Both the position numbers and the translations under genes were made by a program. Shown one piece after another: positions 32,651-45,560 of a stretch of DNA of 60,000 nt. The notes below the pieces were generated by a model, which searched no databases, was not told where the DNA came from, and saw only the letters and a program-made list of their open reading frames with translations. This DNA is from Nymphaea colorata (Eukaryota; Streptophyta; Magnoliopsida; Nymphaeales; Nymphaeaceae). Position 1 is the stretch's first letter; every line of letters starts with the position of its first letter. The stretch spans positions 4,334,268-4,394,267 of the forward strand of contig NC_045144.1 in the NCBI RefSeq assembly GCF_008831285.2, read 5' to 3'.

Positions 32651-34114
32651 GCTTCACATCTGTGTGTCAAACAAAACATTTTTCAGCATGAAAGCATCAT
32701 AACAGTTTCAACCCTTCTCCAAAGGATCTGATCGTCCAGTACTTAAAGGCGGCAGTGAGCTGCTTGCTGATCCTGCAATATTTCAAATGTTTGATTCCAT
32801 TAACTCTCTAGTTGCTACTTTTTCTTCAGCATTTTCCTAGCAATTTTGAAGTATACTTTGTGAGAAACAATACAATGATATTCTCATTTTCTTTTGGAAG
32901 TCTTCTATTTTATTTTTATCCAAAACCATTTAATATAGTTCTCTGGATTGCTTATGGGATTTTTTTGGTGCATAATGAAGCTGAAAAAACCTTTTGCAGG
33001 ACAAGCTCTTCTGCTTTCGTTGGTAGTGTGTGCATTGTCGCAAACATCATTCTCGGGTTTTTAACGGTAGGGATTATCTTGGATATTTTTTGGCAAAGTC
33101 ATTTTTCTAGGAAAACTCTCCATAAAATCTCAGGGACATAAAATATCTAAAAATTTAAAAAAAAAAAAGATAAATGAGAAACTAAGAAAAAGACACTAGA
33201 GAACCCTAGATGCAATGATAAAAATAATGTTTTAGTGATGATAAATAACTTAATTTAAATTTAGAGATGAATTCATGACGATATTAATGTAAAGAATGAG
33301 GAAAACTTCAAAAAGGGGAAAAAACAGGATAAAAACGTGATAAATATATTCTACATTTAAAAAAGCACTCTATTTTCAGGTTTCTTTTTCATTGTTCCCA
33401 TTTTCCTCATTAATATCGCAATATTTTCAAAAATATTGCAATCTCTGTGGCAACTGCCGTATGTATTTTGGCTGTACAACTTTCACTAGCTTGTCAATTG
33501 ACCTGATATGAGAGATGACCTTCCTTCTCTTGTCATGATTTTTCTAACATAAATAGAGAGCTATTATGTGATTGCATTTGCTGTGTTCAAATTGTTTTCA
33601 TTTGTAGACTAGTCATGCTATCATCCTCATTTTCAGAAGTTTGTCAGTTGACCTGATTAATGGAAGATAACCATCCTTCTCTTAACATGATTTTCAAAGA
33701 GCTATTATGTGAATACCCTTGCTGTGTTAAAATTGGTTTCATTTATAGAACAGTTATGCACTTATTTTACCATCATCATTTGTTACTGCCTAGTTACTTT
33801 AGCCACATATTAAGTGTAGTTATTCTGCTGGTCTTCCAAGGGTAAATTCCAGTTCACATCATACTTTTCATCTAATATCCTTCATATTATGGAGGACAAT
33901 TTTAAGAACATCTTTTTTGAGGTTAAGAAAAAGTTTGACACAACTTTGGGTGTTTTTTGCAAAGAAAAGATAACTATTGATCCAAATGATCCTGCTGCAA
34001 TAGAGAAATATGCGAAGGTTATGAAGACAGTAAGGGAGAAGTAGTTAACCAAGGAGAAGTAGTTAACCAAGTATCATTTCTTTCTCATTTCAAGCAAGTA
34101 ATTATGAATGTATC

Positions 34115-34477
34115 TATGTCACACGGGTGTGGGTACGGTATGAGTACGGGGATACGGGTACAGACACGGCAATTTTCAAAATTTTTGGATACACGGACAC
34201 AGCAAATTTTATATTCTAAAAAATGATAAAATAAAAAAACATTAAATTAATAGTTCACTCTTATAATCTCGTAAGAAAGTTTGTTTTATCACAAAAATGC
34301 TGAGTATTTGAAAGGATTGTTCATGGAAATAATGGGATGCATCACAAAAAATTGATAAAATGAAAAAAATTAAATTAATAAATTTTATTTTTTGGCGTGT
34401 CCCAGCCATGTCGCGTGTCTGGATCCGCGTGTCGACATGGCTACACGGGCTAATTTGCCGTGTCCGTGTGACATACA
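34115..34477. mobile_element. hAT-type MITE in pseudogene A
   Basis: About 363 bp with inverted ends: TATGTCACACGG on the left and CCGTGT..CCGTGTGACATA on the right. The flanks AATGTATC (34107-34114) and TATGTATC (34478-34485) match at 7 of 8 bases, suggesting an 8-bp target duplication as for hAT elements. No coding capacity; subterminal regions are rich in GGGTACGG and CGTGTC motifs. Confidence 0.65.
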
Positions 34478-35453
34478 TATGTATCCTATGCTCATTTCAA
34501 TGAAGTAGATTTATATGTTTCCAAGTAACATCCCTCACTTATTCCTATCAAGTTAGTCCTCATGTTTTAGTGGCAAATGCTTCTTCTAAGCAAAGGAAGC
34601 AAAACTGTAGCTTGTCAATATGGTAAACTATGAATCGAATGACTTGATAGTTGGAATAAACGCTTGAGTAAAATGATCTTGATCCAACAATGAACTTATA
34701 TTCTCGAGCTCCTTTATATTGCAAAAGTAGTAAGACAATTGGCTTATGAATTACAAAGCATAGTCACAAAAAACACATGAAAAACATGAAAACCAAGTCA
34801 GCTGAAAAACAACAAAAAACACCTTTTTTGTTTTTTTGGAAAAAACGCCAGCTTCACAAAAAGTTGAGAAAGAAACTAAGAAGATACATGTGAACTAATT
34901 CTAAAACATGTGTCACTTAATATTGGTTGCACACTAAGATATTCATCTCTTTCCTTTTATCTGAACTAATTCTTAAAAATCTTTTATCATCACGGCAGAC
35001 CTTTTTTTAGAACATCAAAGAATAAATTGCACAATTCAGATGAGGATGCAGGGTGTACCAGATGCAAGGAATTATCTATTGACATTGAAGGCATACAGGT
35101 GAAGTATGTATATTTTGTGCTCTCCATTATGTAGCAAATAGCTGCAGTTGTTCATATCGCACACTAAAACTGCTTTCTTGCTAAAAAGTGACTTGCACTT
35201 TTTCTGCTTTACATGCTTTTTTTTCTTTGTAAAAATATCAACACTTTTGAAATTGAAGTCATGTGAGATTTCTCAAAGAAGCAAACCATTTTTTTCCATC
35301 TTTTGAGGAAATTTATCTCTTTTGTTTTGTTTTTTCTTTTATTTCATAATGAATTAAATTATTCATTGGAGCTAATTTTTTAGTTGGTATTGAAACCTAA
35401 TTGTGTGATGTTGCTGGTCTGGAGAGGCCTCACAGACGACCTTGATGCGGGGG

Positions 35454-35691
35454 CTTTGGCGATGGATGCATTGGAAAAAGTTGAGAAAGAGATTAAGAAG
35501 CTACTTTTGAGGTCTGATGAAAAAGGAATGGCTCTTCGATTAGCAGAATTTGATAAAATAAACAAGAAGTCTCTTTGGCGATGGATGCATTGGAAAAAGT
35601 TGAGAAAGAGATTAAGAAGCTACTTTTGAGGTCTGATGAAAAAGGAATGGCTCTTCGATTAGCAGAATTTGATAAAATAAACAAGAAGTCT
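35454..35691 (+). repeat. Exact 119-bp tandem duplication in pseudogene exon 5
   Basis: Positions 35454-35572 and 35573-35691 are identical, each starting CTTTGGCGATGG and ending AACAAGAAGTCT. The unit covers most of exon 5 of the ATP-synthase pseudogene. Confidence 0.95.
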
Positions 35692-38179
35692 CTTATCACT
35701 AATAAAAGTTTGCTAATCTATATAGTTGACTGTCACGAAGGAAAAGCAACTCATGAGTCTCCCTGACTAGATAGATATGACAGATACCAAAACAAGGATA
35801 CTAATGAGTTTGCTAATGTGTATAGTTGACAGTCAAAGAAGAAGCAACTCATGAGTCTTCCTGAGTATATGGATATGAGAGATACTAAGACAGAATAATG
35901 AGTTGGGAGGGGCCACAGAAAGAAAAGTTATATGCACAATCATGTTTATTCTGCAAAATGTAGAAGTTCATAAATTAATTTGTCAAACAGCAAATCTAAT
36001 TTGCTATATTGAATTTGAAACCTTTAACATAAGTGATTGGCATTAGATACGCTCCATCTGGTTATTGGTTAATTACATGAGGTCCTTCATAATTCTGACC
36101 ACTTTCCTAGCAATGTTCTATAGAAGATATCTCAAGGAGCATAGGTTTAGGCACTCCATCTTCTAATGATGGCAATTGATGCAAGGCCTAGACATCGTTA
36201 GGTGGACTTCTCAACATTCATATGTAAAATGCGTTTGACCTGGTGGGAACTTCTTTTGCATGAGCATGTCTTCTATGTCAACAGGGCTTTCTGCCTGATG
36301 CATGTTGTAAACATGCTATAAGAGACACAAGTTCTGCTTCTTGACTTGACTTTTGTGGCTTTGTCCTTTGTCAGTGCCTCACTATTGCACTCCACCATCT
36401 ATTTGGCTGATGTGTTGTGCTCCTCTTTCATAATATCATTTGTTCAAGATTCCTTTCAGGCTCTCATCTCGTATTTTCAGCTGTTTCAATTGGAAAAGAC
36501 AAAAAAAAACAAGCAATTGGGTCATTATCATTTAATTCAGGACACTGGGTAAATATACATTCTGCTTCTTAATGGATACATGCCTATGCACCTCAATGGA
36601 TAGATGTATATACTATTTATTATTGACTCGGTATGTTATTTGATCCATTTTTGTTAATAGATTGTTCATGCAAGTGCAAAATTCAAGCCGACACGTGTAC
36701 ATCAATACATGTACGTACACATGGCGTGTGTATCCCATGGAAACTACCCTTATGGCTGTTTAGCTTACACAGATAATGTAAGAAACCTTAAACACACAAT
36801 GTAACAGTATATGGTGCTATACTTCCTAGAAAAAAGGAACAGGGTGAGCCCTGAGGTTTTTTGAAGCATCAAGTTTGAAGAATGTTTGTGATTTATTATG
36901 GAAAAGTCTGCTTGGACATGCTCAACAGTACTCTTTGCTAAGAACATCGAAACTGCTAAGAGGAAAAAAATGTGAATACTGAATGGATACAACAGTAATC
37001 ATACATTTTTGTATTAATGTTTCTTAACGGTTGAGAAAACTGGTCTGTTGGAAGTTATAATTAATTAGGTGTGCGAACTTGAGTTGAAAGCGAAGCATGA
37101 GAAACCTGAATGGAAATTGAATAAATTGTAACCCTAGCAGTTGGAAAAGAATATTTACAAGGGTGTTCTTGCCTTTAGGTATTATAGTCAAACAAGTGGT
37201 TTTACTTTTTGGGAAATACAGAGAATTCGAACTTTTTAGAGGAAACGCAACTTGCTTCTATCGCATTTGCATGGTGGTTCCCTTAACAGCATAAAATATG
37301 GTTTATCACCATTTTCTTTATATTAGGCTAACTGGATGGATCATTTCCTAGTTTTAACATCCTTGTTAAGCATCTTAAGTCTTGTAGCTCTCATGCCATA
37401 CGTTGAACTAAGTTGCCATAGCAACTTGCCCGGCCTTTAACACTGAAAAGGGATCAGCGCAATGTGCTTTTGAGGATTACTGTATGTGTGGCAAAACTAC
37501 CTAATCTGCTAACAGTTGGCTTCTCTTTATATTCTCATGACACTGTGTAATCCTTTGTATCTAGAAGGAGGAGTTCGAAGATGAACAGATGGTGTATGTC
37601 AAAACATTCGAGACTTCATCTGAAGCAAATCATGCATTGATAATGTAGGTTATGCATGTAGGATATGCATTTAAAACTAAATCTGAATTTAATTTGTTTA
37701 TAATGAAAACTGAATTCAATCAGATGCCATTTCTTGAATACAAATTTGATCCAATTTGTTAGTCAGATGTCAATTTTTTCCTCCATATCAAAATTTTTTG
37801 GAACAAGTCGGATATTCAGTTTCATCCATCGACACCATCAATTCGAGATGGTGCGATCCACACAACTATGAAAAAGCAACTTCCCTTTAAATTAAATTTT
37901 CACAATTTATGCAATACTTTTGGCAAATTACTGTAGGATTTCATCCCAAACTATAGCGGATCGGTGGTGTCTGGAATTTTTACCGATCCGCTCACAGCCG
38001 CCGGACTTCGGGGCACGGCTCAAGTATCGGGTCTAGGTTAAAGAAACTTGATCCGTCGACGGCTCGTCGCGGTAAGTTGGGAACTTGCAGCGAGTCGCCC
38101 CTCCTCGCTCACTCTCACTCTGGGGAGGAAGGTGGCAAGAGGAAGAAGAAGAGGGAAGAGGCTGAAGAGAGGAGCAGAA

Positions 38180-41100
38180 ATGGCGTACACCTCTCGGCTT
38201 CTGAACCGAGCCAGACTGGTACTGGGTTTCCCACCCACTTACCTTTTCCTGCTAATTCATCTCTAAGTTCCAATTTTATCGGATGTCTCCGAAGGGACCA
38301 TCTCTAAGGGTTCTTATCTGAACATCCATCCATCGATTTGCTTTGTCTCTTTATTTGGATCGATTGGGCAATACTAGGGTTTTCTGCAACTTGGGTCGCT
38401 TTCCTTCTCAAGCTACACGGTTTTGGTGTGAATCTTTGAGAAGAACGATTGGTGAACTGCCTTTTGTTCACTTGATATGGGGAAAGGACTTGTGAATATT
38501 GCTGCAAAATGGATGAATTGCATCGACAGAAGCTTAGGGGATTTGGCTGGTCGAGTCCAAAAAATTGTAACCTCTAATTTCCTAAACGCCTGTTCAAACA
38601 CAAATGTTTAATCCGTCGCACACCTTCACTTACGCAAGCGAGAATAGGTGATGGTTTTGCCAGGCCAGGACTCCACCTGTCTAGAAGAGTGGGAAGGTAA
38701 GAAGTTTTATATTTTCCTAGACTGGAGAATGCAATTTCTAGCCTTTTCCATTTTTATGGACAAGTGCAAAAAGGTAACATGGGTTAGGGCTTCTGGTTTG
38801 GCGTTTGCTCATTGCGCGGATCAAACAATTTGCCCTCTCTTTTCTTTGAAGGTTGGTTAAATCCACATTTTCTCAGTCCACCGCGTGTTGATTATCATGC
38901 AGATAGGTGGGATGAGTTGGTTGCTTGCTCTTTCGATCCGTGATATATTCTGACTACCTTATTCTCGCTTTTTTGGGAAAATTAGTACACTCGGATAGTT
39001 TGTAGTACTTTGTACCATAGTCACATATATAGTTTTCTAGTTTTAAACGGCGAGGTATTTTCTCAGGTATAATACAGTTAGTAGGGGAAAAGGAAAAAGA
39101 CGGCAAACTTAAAAAAAATAATAGAAAATCTTAAAAGTTAGGGGAAAATAGAAAAGTAATAAGATAACATCAAGAAATAACTAGATAAGCAATAAAAATT
39201 AGGAAATGGAAAACATAAGTAACAACTAACAACTAATAAGTAATAACTAAAAACAGTTTATAGCAATCGTGACTTCAAAATAAAAATTAAGCCATTCTTT
39301 ATTTAAAAAAATAACAAATCTATTCTTAATCTTCATCCTATGAAATAGAGCCATCTTCTTCATTTGTTCTATGTCTGTTTGCTTCATTATTTTCTTCTTC
39401 TGAAAACAAGTTGTTCTCCATCCCGACCTCTAAATTTTCTTCTTTTAGAAATGCTTTCAAATGGTCTATATATATAGGATCTGCATTTGTCTTCTTCAAT
39501 TCTTCAGTCATGCTTTCCCAATGCATATTCATTCTAAAACACTAAGTCAGTTGATCTGGAAGGTGTAAAATATTGTTTCTCTTCTTTGTGTTAGCAGCTT
39601 CAAATGCACTCCAATTTTGTTCACAAGCTGGAGCACTGCATGCCTGACTTGAAATTTTTATTTGCTACAGTCTAAAGCATAGAGATAGAAGATCCGAATA
39701 TATCCCACCAAACACCTAACATAAATCAAAGAAACAAGAACGCAAAATCAAGAATTATATTTTTGTAGATATTCAACATATCTAATATCTCTTATTTTCT
39801 ATCTAAAACATAAAGATTAAAACTTAAAAGATGAATGACAAAAGCAGCACACAACTCATTAGAAGTTAGAAGTTGGAATTGCCTAATAAATAGAAAATTG
39901 ATAAAGAAAAAAACACGGATATGAGAAACCTACCTCACTGAATGCACCAGAAATTAGTGTCAGCCCATGCAAACGTTGTCTTCTTCATATGCTCTCCGTC
40001 GCAGGCTGAAGGCAGAGACTCTCCCCAAATGTTGATGATTTTTCCCCAAATCGAAACTCAATGAGGCCTTTTCCCCTCTCCAAATTGAAACATTCTGTAA
40101 ACTTTAAAGAACTTCTCTCCAACGAAGTCGAGGTTTCCTTTGTTTTGGCATTAGAATTTTTTAATATTACTAATTTACTGTCATGCCACCGTTGAGAAAA
40201 TAATTCAAACGCAGCAAATAAGATGCAAACAACCATGTTTTTGTTCCCGTCTTTTTCAATTTGCCAATTTTTTTTTAAAGATGCAATATTTTGCTCTTTT
40301 CGGCTGAAGTGTTTTTCACATTTTTATCACGTTTTTTCCAAAAAAGACAGCGATATATGTGACTATGGACTTGGGTGCCATGAGTTGATATCAACTTTGT
40401 TCCATCTGCATACGACTATCTACATGATAATAATAATAGGAAACAAAGGGGGAGCCATTTTGTAGAAGCACAGGATTAATGGTTCTGGTTGTTACAGTCT
40501 CCATGAGGGTCAAATATTTGTTCAATAAAAGCTTATAATGGTATGGTATGCTTGGATGTTAAGGCTGATAGTTTAGAATTTTAAATTCATGCTGCTGCTT
40601 CTAGCTCCTACCTTTTAGGTTCTAGGTCAAGTGTTTCAACTTTCATTCTTACACGTATTCTGCCATCGATATATAGTCACATGTGAAATGAGTAAAATTA
40701 GCCTTGAGAAAGTGACTGCTGGTTGAGGTATTCTTCCTTCCTTGGGATCCACCAATCCTAGATTGGCAATGATGGTTGTGGAAAAGCAAGGACAATAAAA
40801 GAAGGGAAAGAGAGAGAGAGAAAAAAAAAAAAGAATAGCGAGTGAGAAAGAAAAGAGGAGCGAAAAGTAGGTGGGTGGGTTTTCTTGTGGTTCATCTGAT
40901 TGATTTCTTGGTAATGACAATTCCTTTGGTTTTAGGCTTCATCATCATGTGCTGGACAGAGAATGTTGCAGCATGAGAGTGTTATACCAGTTCGTCACTT
41001 CTCCAAGCAAGCTGATCGACCCATCCTGAAAGGCGATGGTGGGCTGCTTCTTGATTCTGCACATTTCATATATTGATTTCTTTAATTGTTTACCTGCTAA

Positions 41101-44100
41101 TTTTTCTTATTACATTTTTTTTGTTCATCTTTTTGTTGCATCACATTGAAGCAATTTTGTGGACGACAGTTACAATTTTTTATTTTTCCTTTTGTTTTTG
41201 CATTTTTTTCTGATGCTTTCTCCAAAATCATTCACGTATGAATTCCCGAGGGAATTTTTAGGTGGATGATTATGTTGACTTTGTGTATTAATGGTCTTTT
41301 ATTAAAGTGCACCAACGAGTTTGACTTACAGCATGTAACATATAAAAGTATTTGGCTATACAGCCTTTAAAAGCTTGTTAACTGGCTGGCATTGACATAA
41401 TGGGTTTCTCTTTCCTCCTGAATTTAGTAACTGAGGCATGGGGCAATGAACTTGGCAACTTACGACTTGTAACATAGAAAAGTATTTCCCTATACAGCCT
41501 TCAAAAGCTTGTTAGCTGGCTGTTTTTGACATTATTGGGTTTCTCTTTCCTCATGCATCTAGTAACTGAGGCATGGGAAGAGTTCTCCCTGGAATTTACC
41601 ATGTTGAAATTGTTTCCCATTCACTGACCCAGATGTGATGTCATTCATGTGTACCACTTAATACTTGTTACTCCTGATGACTAGGAAATTTTAGCCTATT
41701 GTCTTGTCATGTCATGTTGAGCTACTTTGTTGGCATGTTTAATTCCTTTAAGCAAGTTTTGGTCATCATTCTTTTAATGTATTTAAAATATTGCATATTC
41801 TGGAAGAGATGTTGAAGGGCATCTTCTTTGAGGTGAAGAAGAAGTTTGAGACAGCCCTGGGAATTCTCCGCAAAGAAAAGATAACGATTGATCCCGATGA
41901 TCCTGCTGCAGTAGAGCAATATGCGAAGGTTATGAAGACTGTACGGGAGAAGTAAGTGTCATCTCTTTCTCATTTTAAGCCAGGTGGTCCTTATTTTTCT
42001 CATCAATTCTTGCTCATTTCAACCAAGGAAGTCCATATATCATATATGTATTATGTCTACCTGATTTTTTGGCATGGACTTTTGTTTCAGTGACAGATAC
42101 ATCTTTTCTTCTAAAGATATGAAACAGAGTTCTAGCTTGTGAACAAGATAGATCATGAATTGAATATCTTGACAATTATAACTAAAAAATTAAGTAAAAC
42201 ACAATTAGTAAGAAAATGTGTTTGCAGATGCAAGGTATGGTGTTTCGTATGGCTATGACTGAACTAGGTGGAGGGCTAATAATATTGCAATTTGATCCAA
42301 CGAGGATATATGTTTTACATGGACCAACCTTATCCAACGAGATCTGATTATGCTATTTGATTTCTGCTTTGTTGAGGACCGGTTCTGTCTGGTTGAACGA
42401 GATGGGGACCAATTTAGGTGCCTAAACCATGATAGGCTAATAATTTCATTTCCACTTTTTGTTTTGAGTGTTAGCATCCTCCTATCTGAGTAAAAAAATC
42501 TTATATTGTGGCAATATGTAAAACGTTTGCAGGGTGCCACTGGTGTAGATAATATGTGAACATTCTGTTATTCAAGAAATTTTTTAGCTGATATTGGTTG
42601 GATACTGGTATTCCACTTTTGTTGCCTTTGTTTGTATTAGCTTTTCATAAATCTTCTGCTGTCAGGGCGGACCTATTTTCAGAATCCCAAAGAATAAATT
42701 ACACAATTCAGACAAGGACACAGGGTATCCCAGATGCCAGAACATATCTGCTAACATTGAAGGAGATACGGGTGAAGTATGTAACCTTTTCTTTCTATAT
42801 TTTCTCCTCGACGACCTTGTTTGGCAAATGGCTACATTATGATATCAACTAGTTCTATTACCCCAGCATTTGACTCGAGCAAATTTGAAACACCACACAA
42901 TATCAATATTTGAGTAATTTGACTATCAAACATTTAAAAAGCATTTCTTTTAAAAATGTGGAAGCCTTGTCATTGGTTTCCTAGAAAGGATGCTGGCTTT
43001 TTTTCTTTTAGGAAATATCTTTTTTTTTTGTCAAAATAATGGATGGTATCATTTCAGATCATTTAACCGTTTGTTTGAGTCTAATGGAGGGACATTTTTC
43101 TTCAGGAGAGGTCTTACTGATGACGTTGGTGCAGAAACTATGATGATGGAAGCATTAGACAAGGTTGAGAAAGAAATTAAGAAGCCACTTTTGAGGTCTG
43201 ACAAGAAAGGAATGGCTCTTCTATTAGCAGAATTTGATAAGATAAACCAGAAGTAAGTCCACATTTTGTGAAATGGATTCTGTTGATTCTCCTTTTTGCC
43301 TTTTTCTTATTTGGTTTATAGATTTGTCATTCATGGAGGGAATCACTGTAGATGGTAGTCATGAAGAACCGATAACACAGATGTGGCTAGAGTGTGTCAT
43401 ATAAGCAAGAAAAATGCTTACCTGGTCATATTGTTCAAAATTATGTAAATTGTAAAGTAATTTCTGAAATAATAATCTAGGTTGCCAAAATTGAATCTCC
43501 AAGTCTCCAGTATTTCATGATATCTTCCCCTACTGGATGGTTACTTGCTAATATTGAAAATACACAACTTTGTTGCTGGTGCTCCTTGTGGAAGTTTCTC
43601 AAGAAGTTGGTTCCTTTTTTTCTTTATTATCTCCCTCTTGATTGGGAGCTGGTTAGGCGTAAATGGTAAGGTTTTGAACAAATTCAAGTGGCAGTCAAGA
43701 AGTTGGTTCCATTTAAGTTCAGACTGGCATGTTTTTGGTAATATATCTGTCTGGAGTCTCTACACTTTCTTAGCTGGATGATGAATGTCTTCTTAGCTGT
43801 ATCTGGGTGGTTAATTGCCCCTCATTACTGGTTTGATTACTCTTGGGGTTGAAATGGGGGACATATGGCCAAAATCTGCCTTGTGGCAATTGGTTGTAAA
43901 GTAATTTTTTGCATCTTCAATGACCGCTCCTCTGGCAATGTGCTGTAGGAAAGGTTTCAAACTTCAGAGCATTGTAAGGGAGTGTGTCATATAAAAAAGT
44001 GGTCTAAGGACACACTTTCCCTTGGAAGCTGAAAAGAACACTTATGCAACAATCACATGGTCACACTTTAAATGATTTGTCCTATTTTCTTGTGAAAAAT

Positions 44101-45490
44101 ATGGTTGGAGTTGGACCCACCTTGTTGGGCGCTTCTTTTCTTTATGGTGCGCTTATTTCAAAAGGCTTTTTGTCTTATGCATTCTGGACACATGTACCAA
44201 GAGGTGCAAGCTTTGCCTCTGGACTTGTTTTTGCAGCTGGGCTTGATCTCTGGTTGATGATCCACTCTAATAAAAAAATAATACACATTTTTTTTAATAA
44301 TGTTTCCCAATGATCGATGAGAACGGTCAATCAAAAGTAGTGACTTATTTGGTTAATGTTAAAAGATTATGAGAATAGGAAACGTTAGGGCAATAAACCA
44401 TAGTTCCTTGCAAGATCATGAAACAAATAAGTCCCTGTCAACTGTCAAATAAGAAAGCAAAATCAATTGAGTATGATAAAAGCCCTCATCTTTTCTTATT
44501 CTTTTTTTTGTAGTTTGTCTTTCATTAGTAAAGGGTTCCCCTCAAAGGTGTTGATGCTGAAAATGTGGTCAATATCTCTTTGTAAAAATACAGTGAGTTC
44601 GAATCTTTCACAGGCATCAACTGCCTTCCTTGGGGGTTCAAACCTCTTAGGAAGGTGATATAAAGTTTTCATACTTGTTAAAGTGGGTTGGTTGTCAGAA
44701 TATGCTGCAAGTCACTAAATGGATGCATCCAAGACCTGGAAAACCACCTTCTAAATTAGCTACTTTTGCAGGAGTAAGTTTTCCTTTTATATTAAGTATT
44801 TGTTGATTCTGGGCCACTGGTTTAGTGTTTTAATGCTACAAAAAGGGTGACTATGCTCTATGCTGTTCACTTGATACTTTTAACTAGCTGTTTTCTGAGA
44901 AAAAGACAGCTGAAAAATGTGCTTGCCTCACGGTGTTGTGTTCTTCTGTGCATGTTAATTATTTATGAATTAGGCTTGGCATACGAAAGGAGAATTTACC
45001 TAAATATGAAGAGCAGTTGGAACTTAAAATAGCCAAGGCACAATTGGAGGAGCTGAAGAAGGATGCTTTTGAAGCAATGGAAACGCAGAGGAAAAGGTAC
45101 GCATGGCTTCTGCTACTTTTATGCATGTGAAAAGATTTGCTACTCTCCTAGCAATTTCATATATCTTCACCGCAACATGATATATGCTTTCCTAGTTTTA
45201 GTGTAAGTGTGGAGCTTAGAGGTTGCCTTTGAGGCATTCATACCTCAACTCAAGTTACTGTTAATCACGATCCAACCTGAATCTTTAATTATTGAACACG
45301 AACTAAGAAATTAGATGTTATCTTCTCAATAATTCAGTTATTGTAGTTACCAAATTTGTAGTGAGACTGTTTAATGATATGGTTTCTTTATATACTCATG
45401 ACCTTTGATCCCTTTTTTGCCGACAGGGAGGAGTTCAAAGACGAAGAGAGGGTTGATGTCAAGTCACTGGACATTCGAAACTTCATTTGA
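38180..45490 (+). CDS. Mitochondrial ATP synthase 24 kDa subunit, copy B
   Basis: Seven exons: 38180-38218, 40936-41038, 41807-41951, 42666-42776, 43106-43252, 44974-45096, 45427-45490. They total 732 nt and 243 aa, close to the 240 aa of Arabidopsis MGP1 (At2g21870). The N-terminus (MAYTSRLLNRARL...VRHFSKQ) is Arg-rich without acidic residues for 26 positions, fitting a matrix-targeting signal with cleavage near VRHF. The body is a helical, charged protein with family signatures RKEKITIDPDDPAAVEQYA, RGLTDDVGAE, LGIRKENLPKYEEQLEL and the C-terminus DVKSLDIRNFI. The subunit belongs to the plant F1Fo complex at the inner membrane; loss of the Arabidopsis gene impairs male gametophytes. All introns are GT-AG. 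Relative to copy C it has T4, I43, I67, V140, D228, R231 and D233. The ATG starts the conserved MAY motif. Confidence 0.93.
39015..40368. mobile_element. hAT-related DNA transposon in intron 1 of copy B
   Basis: Absent from the aligned intron of copy C. Ends are inverted: CCATAGTCACATATATAG at 39015 and its near-complement CGATATATGTGACTATGG ending at 40368. On the minus strand (39338 to about 39650) broken frames contain ACEQNWSAFEAANTKKRNN, the hAT dimerisation-domain signature, followed by an acidic tail. It is therefore a deleted hAT copy keeping only the transposase C-terminus. No clean target duplication was found. Confidence 0.75.
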
Positions 45491-45554
45491 ACCTGATTAT
45501 AACCGGTTGACTTTTAATCTTTCTTATCATTCTGCATGCAATTTTTCAGTCTTA

Positions 45555-45560
45555 AATAAA
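45555..45560 (+). terminator. Polyadenylation signal candidate, copy B
   Basis: AATAAA 64 bp after the stop codon, in AATAAATCCAA. The same motif is kept in copy C, which supports function. Confidence 0.6.

Larger units (their letters stand above)
32651..37623 (+). pseudogene. ATP synthase 24 kDa subunit, copy A (pseudogene)
   Basis: Exon-like blocks match copies B and C in order: exon 2 (32651-32754), exon 3 (about 33892-34040), exon 4 (34994-35103), exon 5 (about 35421-35691) and exon 7 (37567-37623). Breaks include a one-base insertion in exon 2, loss of the consensus donor after exon 3 (GTAGTT, in a small tandem duplication), a one-base deletion near the end of exon 4, loss of the acceptor before exon 5 and of the donor after it, a 119-bp duplication in exon 5, and a 7-base deletion in exon 7. 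Exon 1 is missing and exon 6 is unrecognisable (at best a trace near 37065). Introns also show patches of similarity to copy C, so this is a decayed genomic duplicate and not a retrocopy. Confidence 0.9.

Noticed and set aside
32651-37623. Copy A as a processed (retro) pseudogene.
   Set aside because: Exon-like blocks are separated by intron sequence similar to copies B and C, so it is a DNA-level duplicate.
38048-38601. Open frames around exon 1 of copy B (and 50376-50897 for copy C) as separate small genes.
   Set aside because: They overlap exon 1 in other frames or lie in intron 1; the frames are not kept equally between the two copies.
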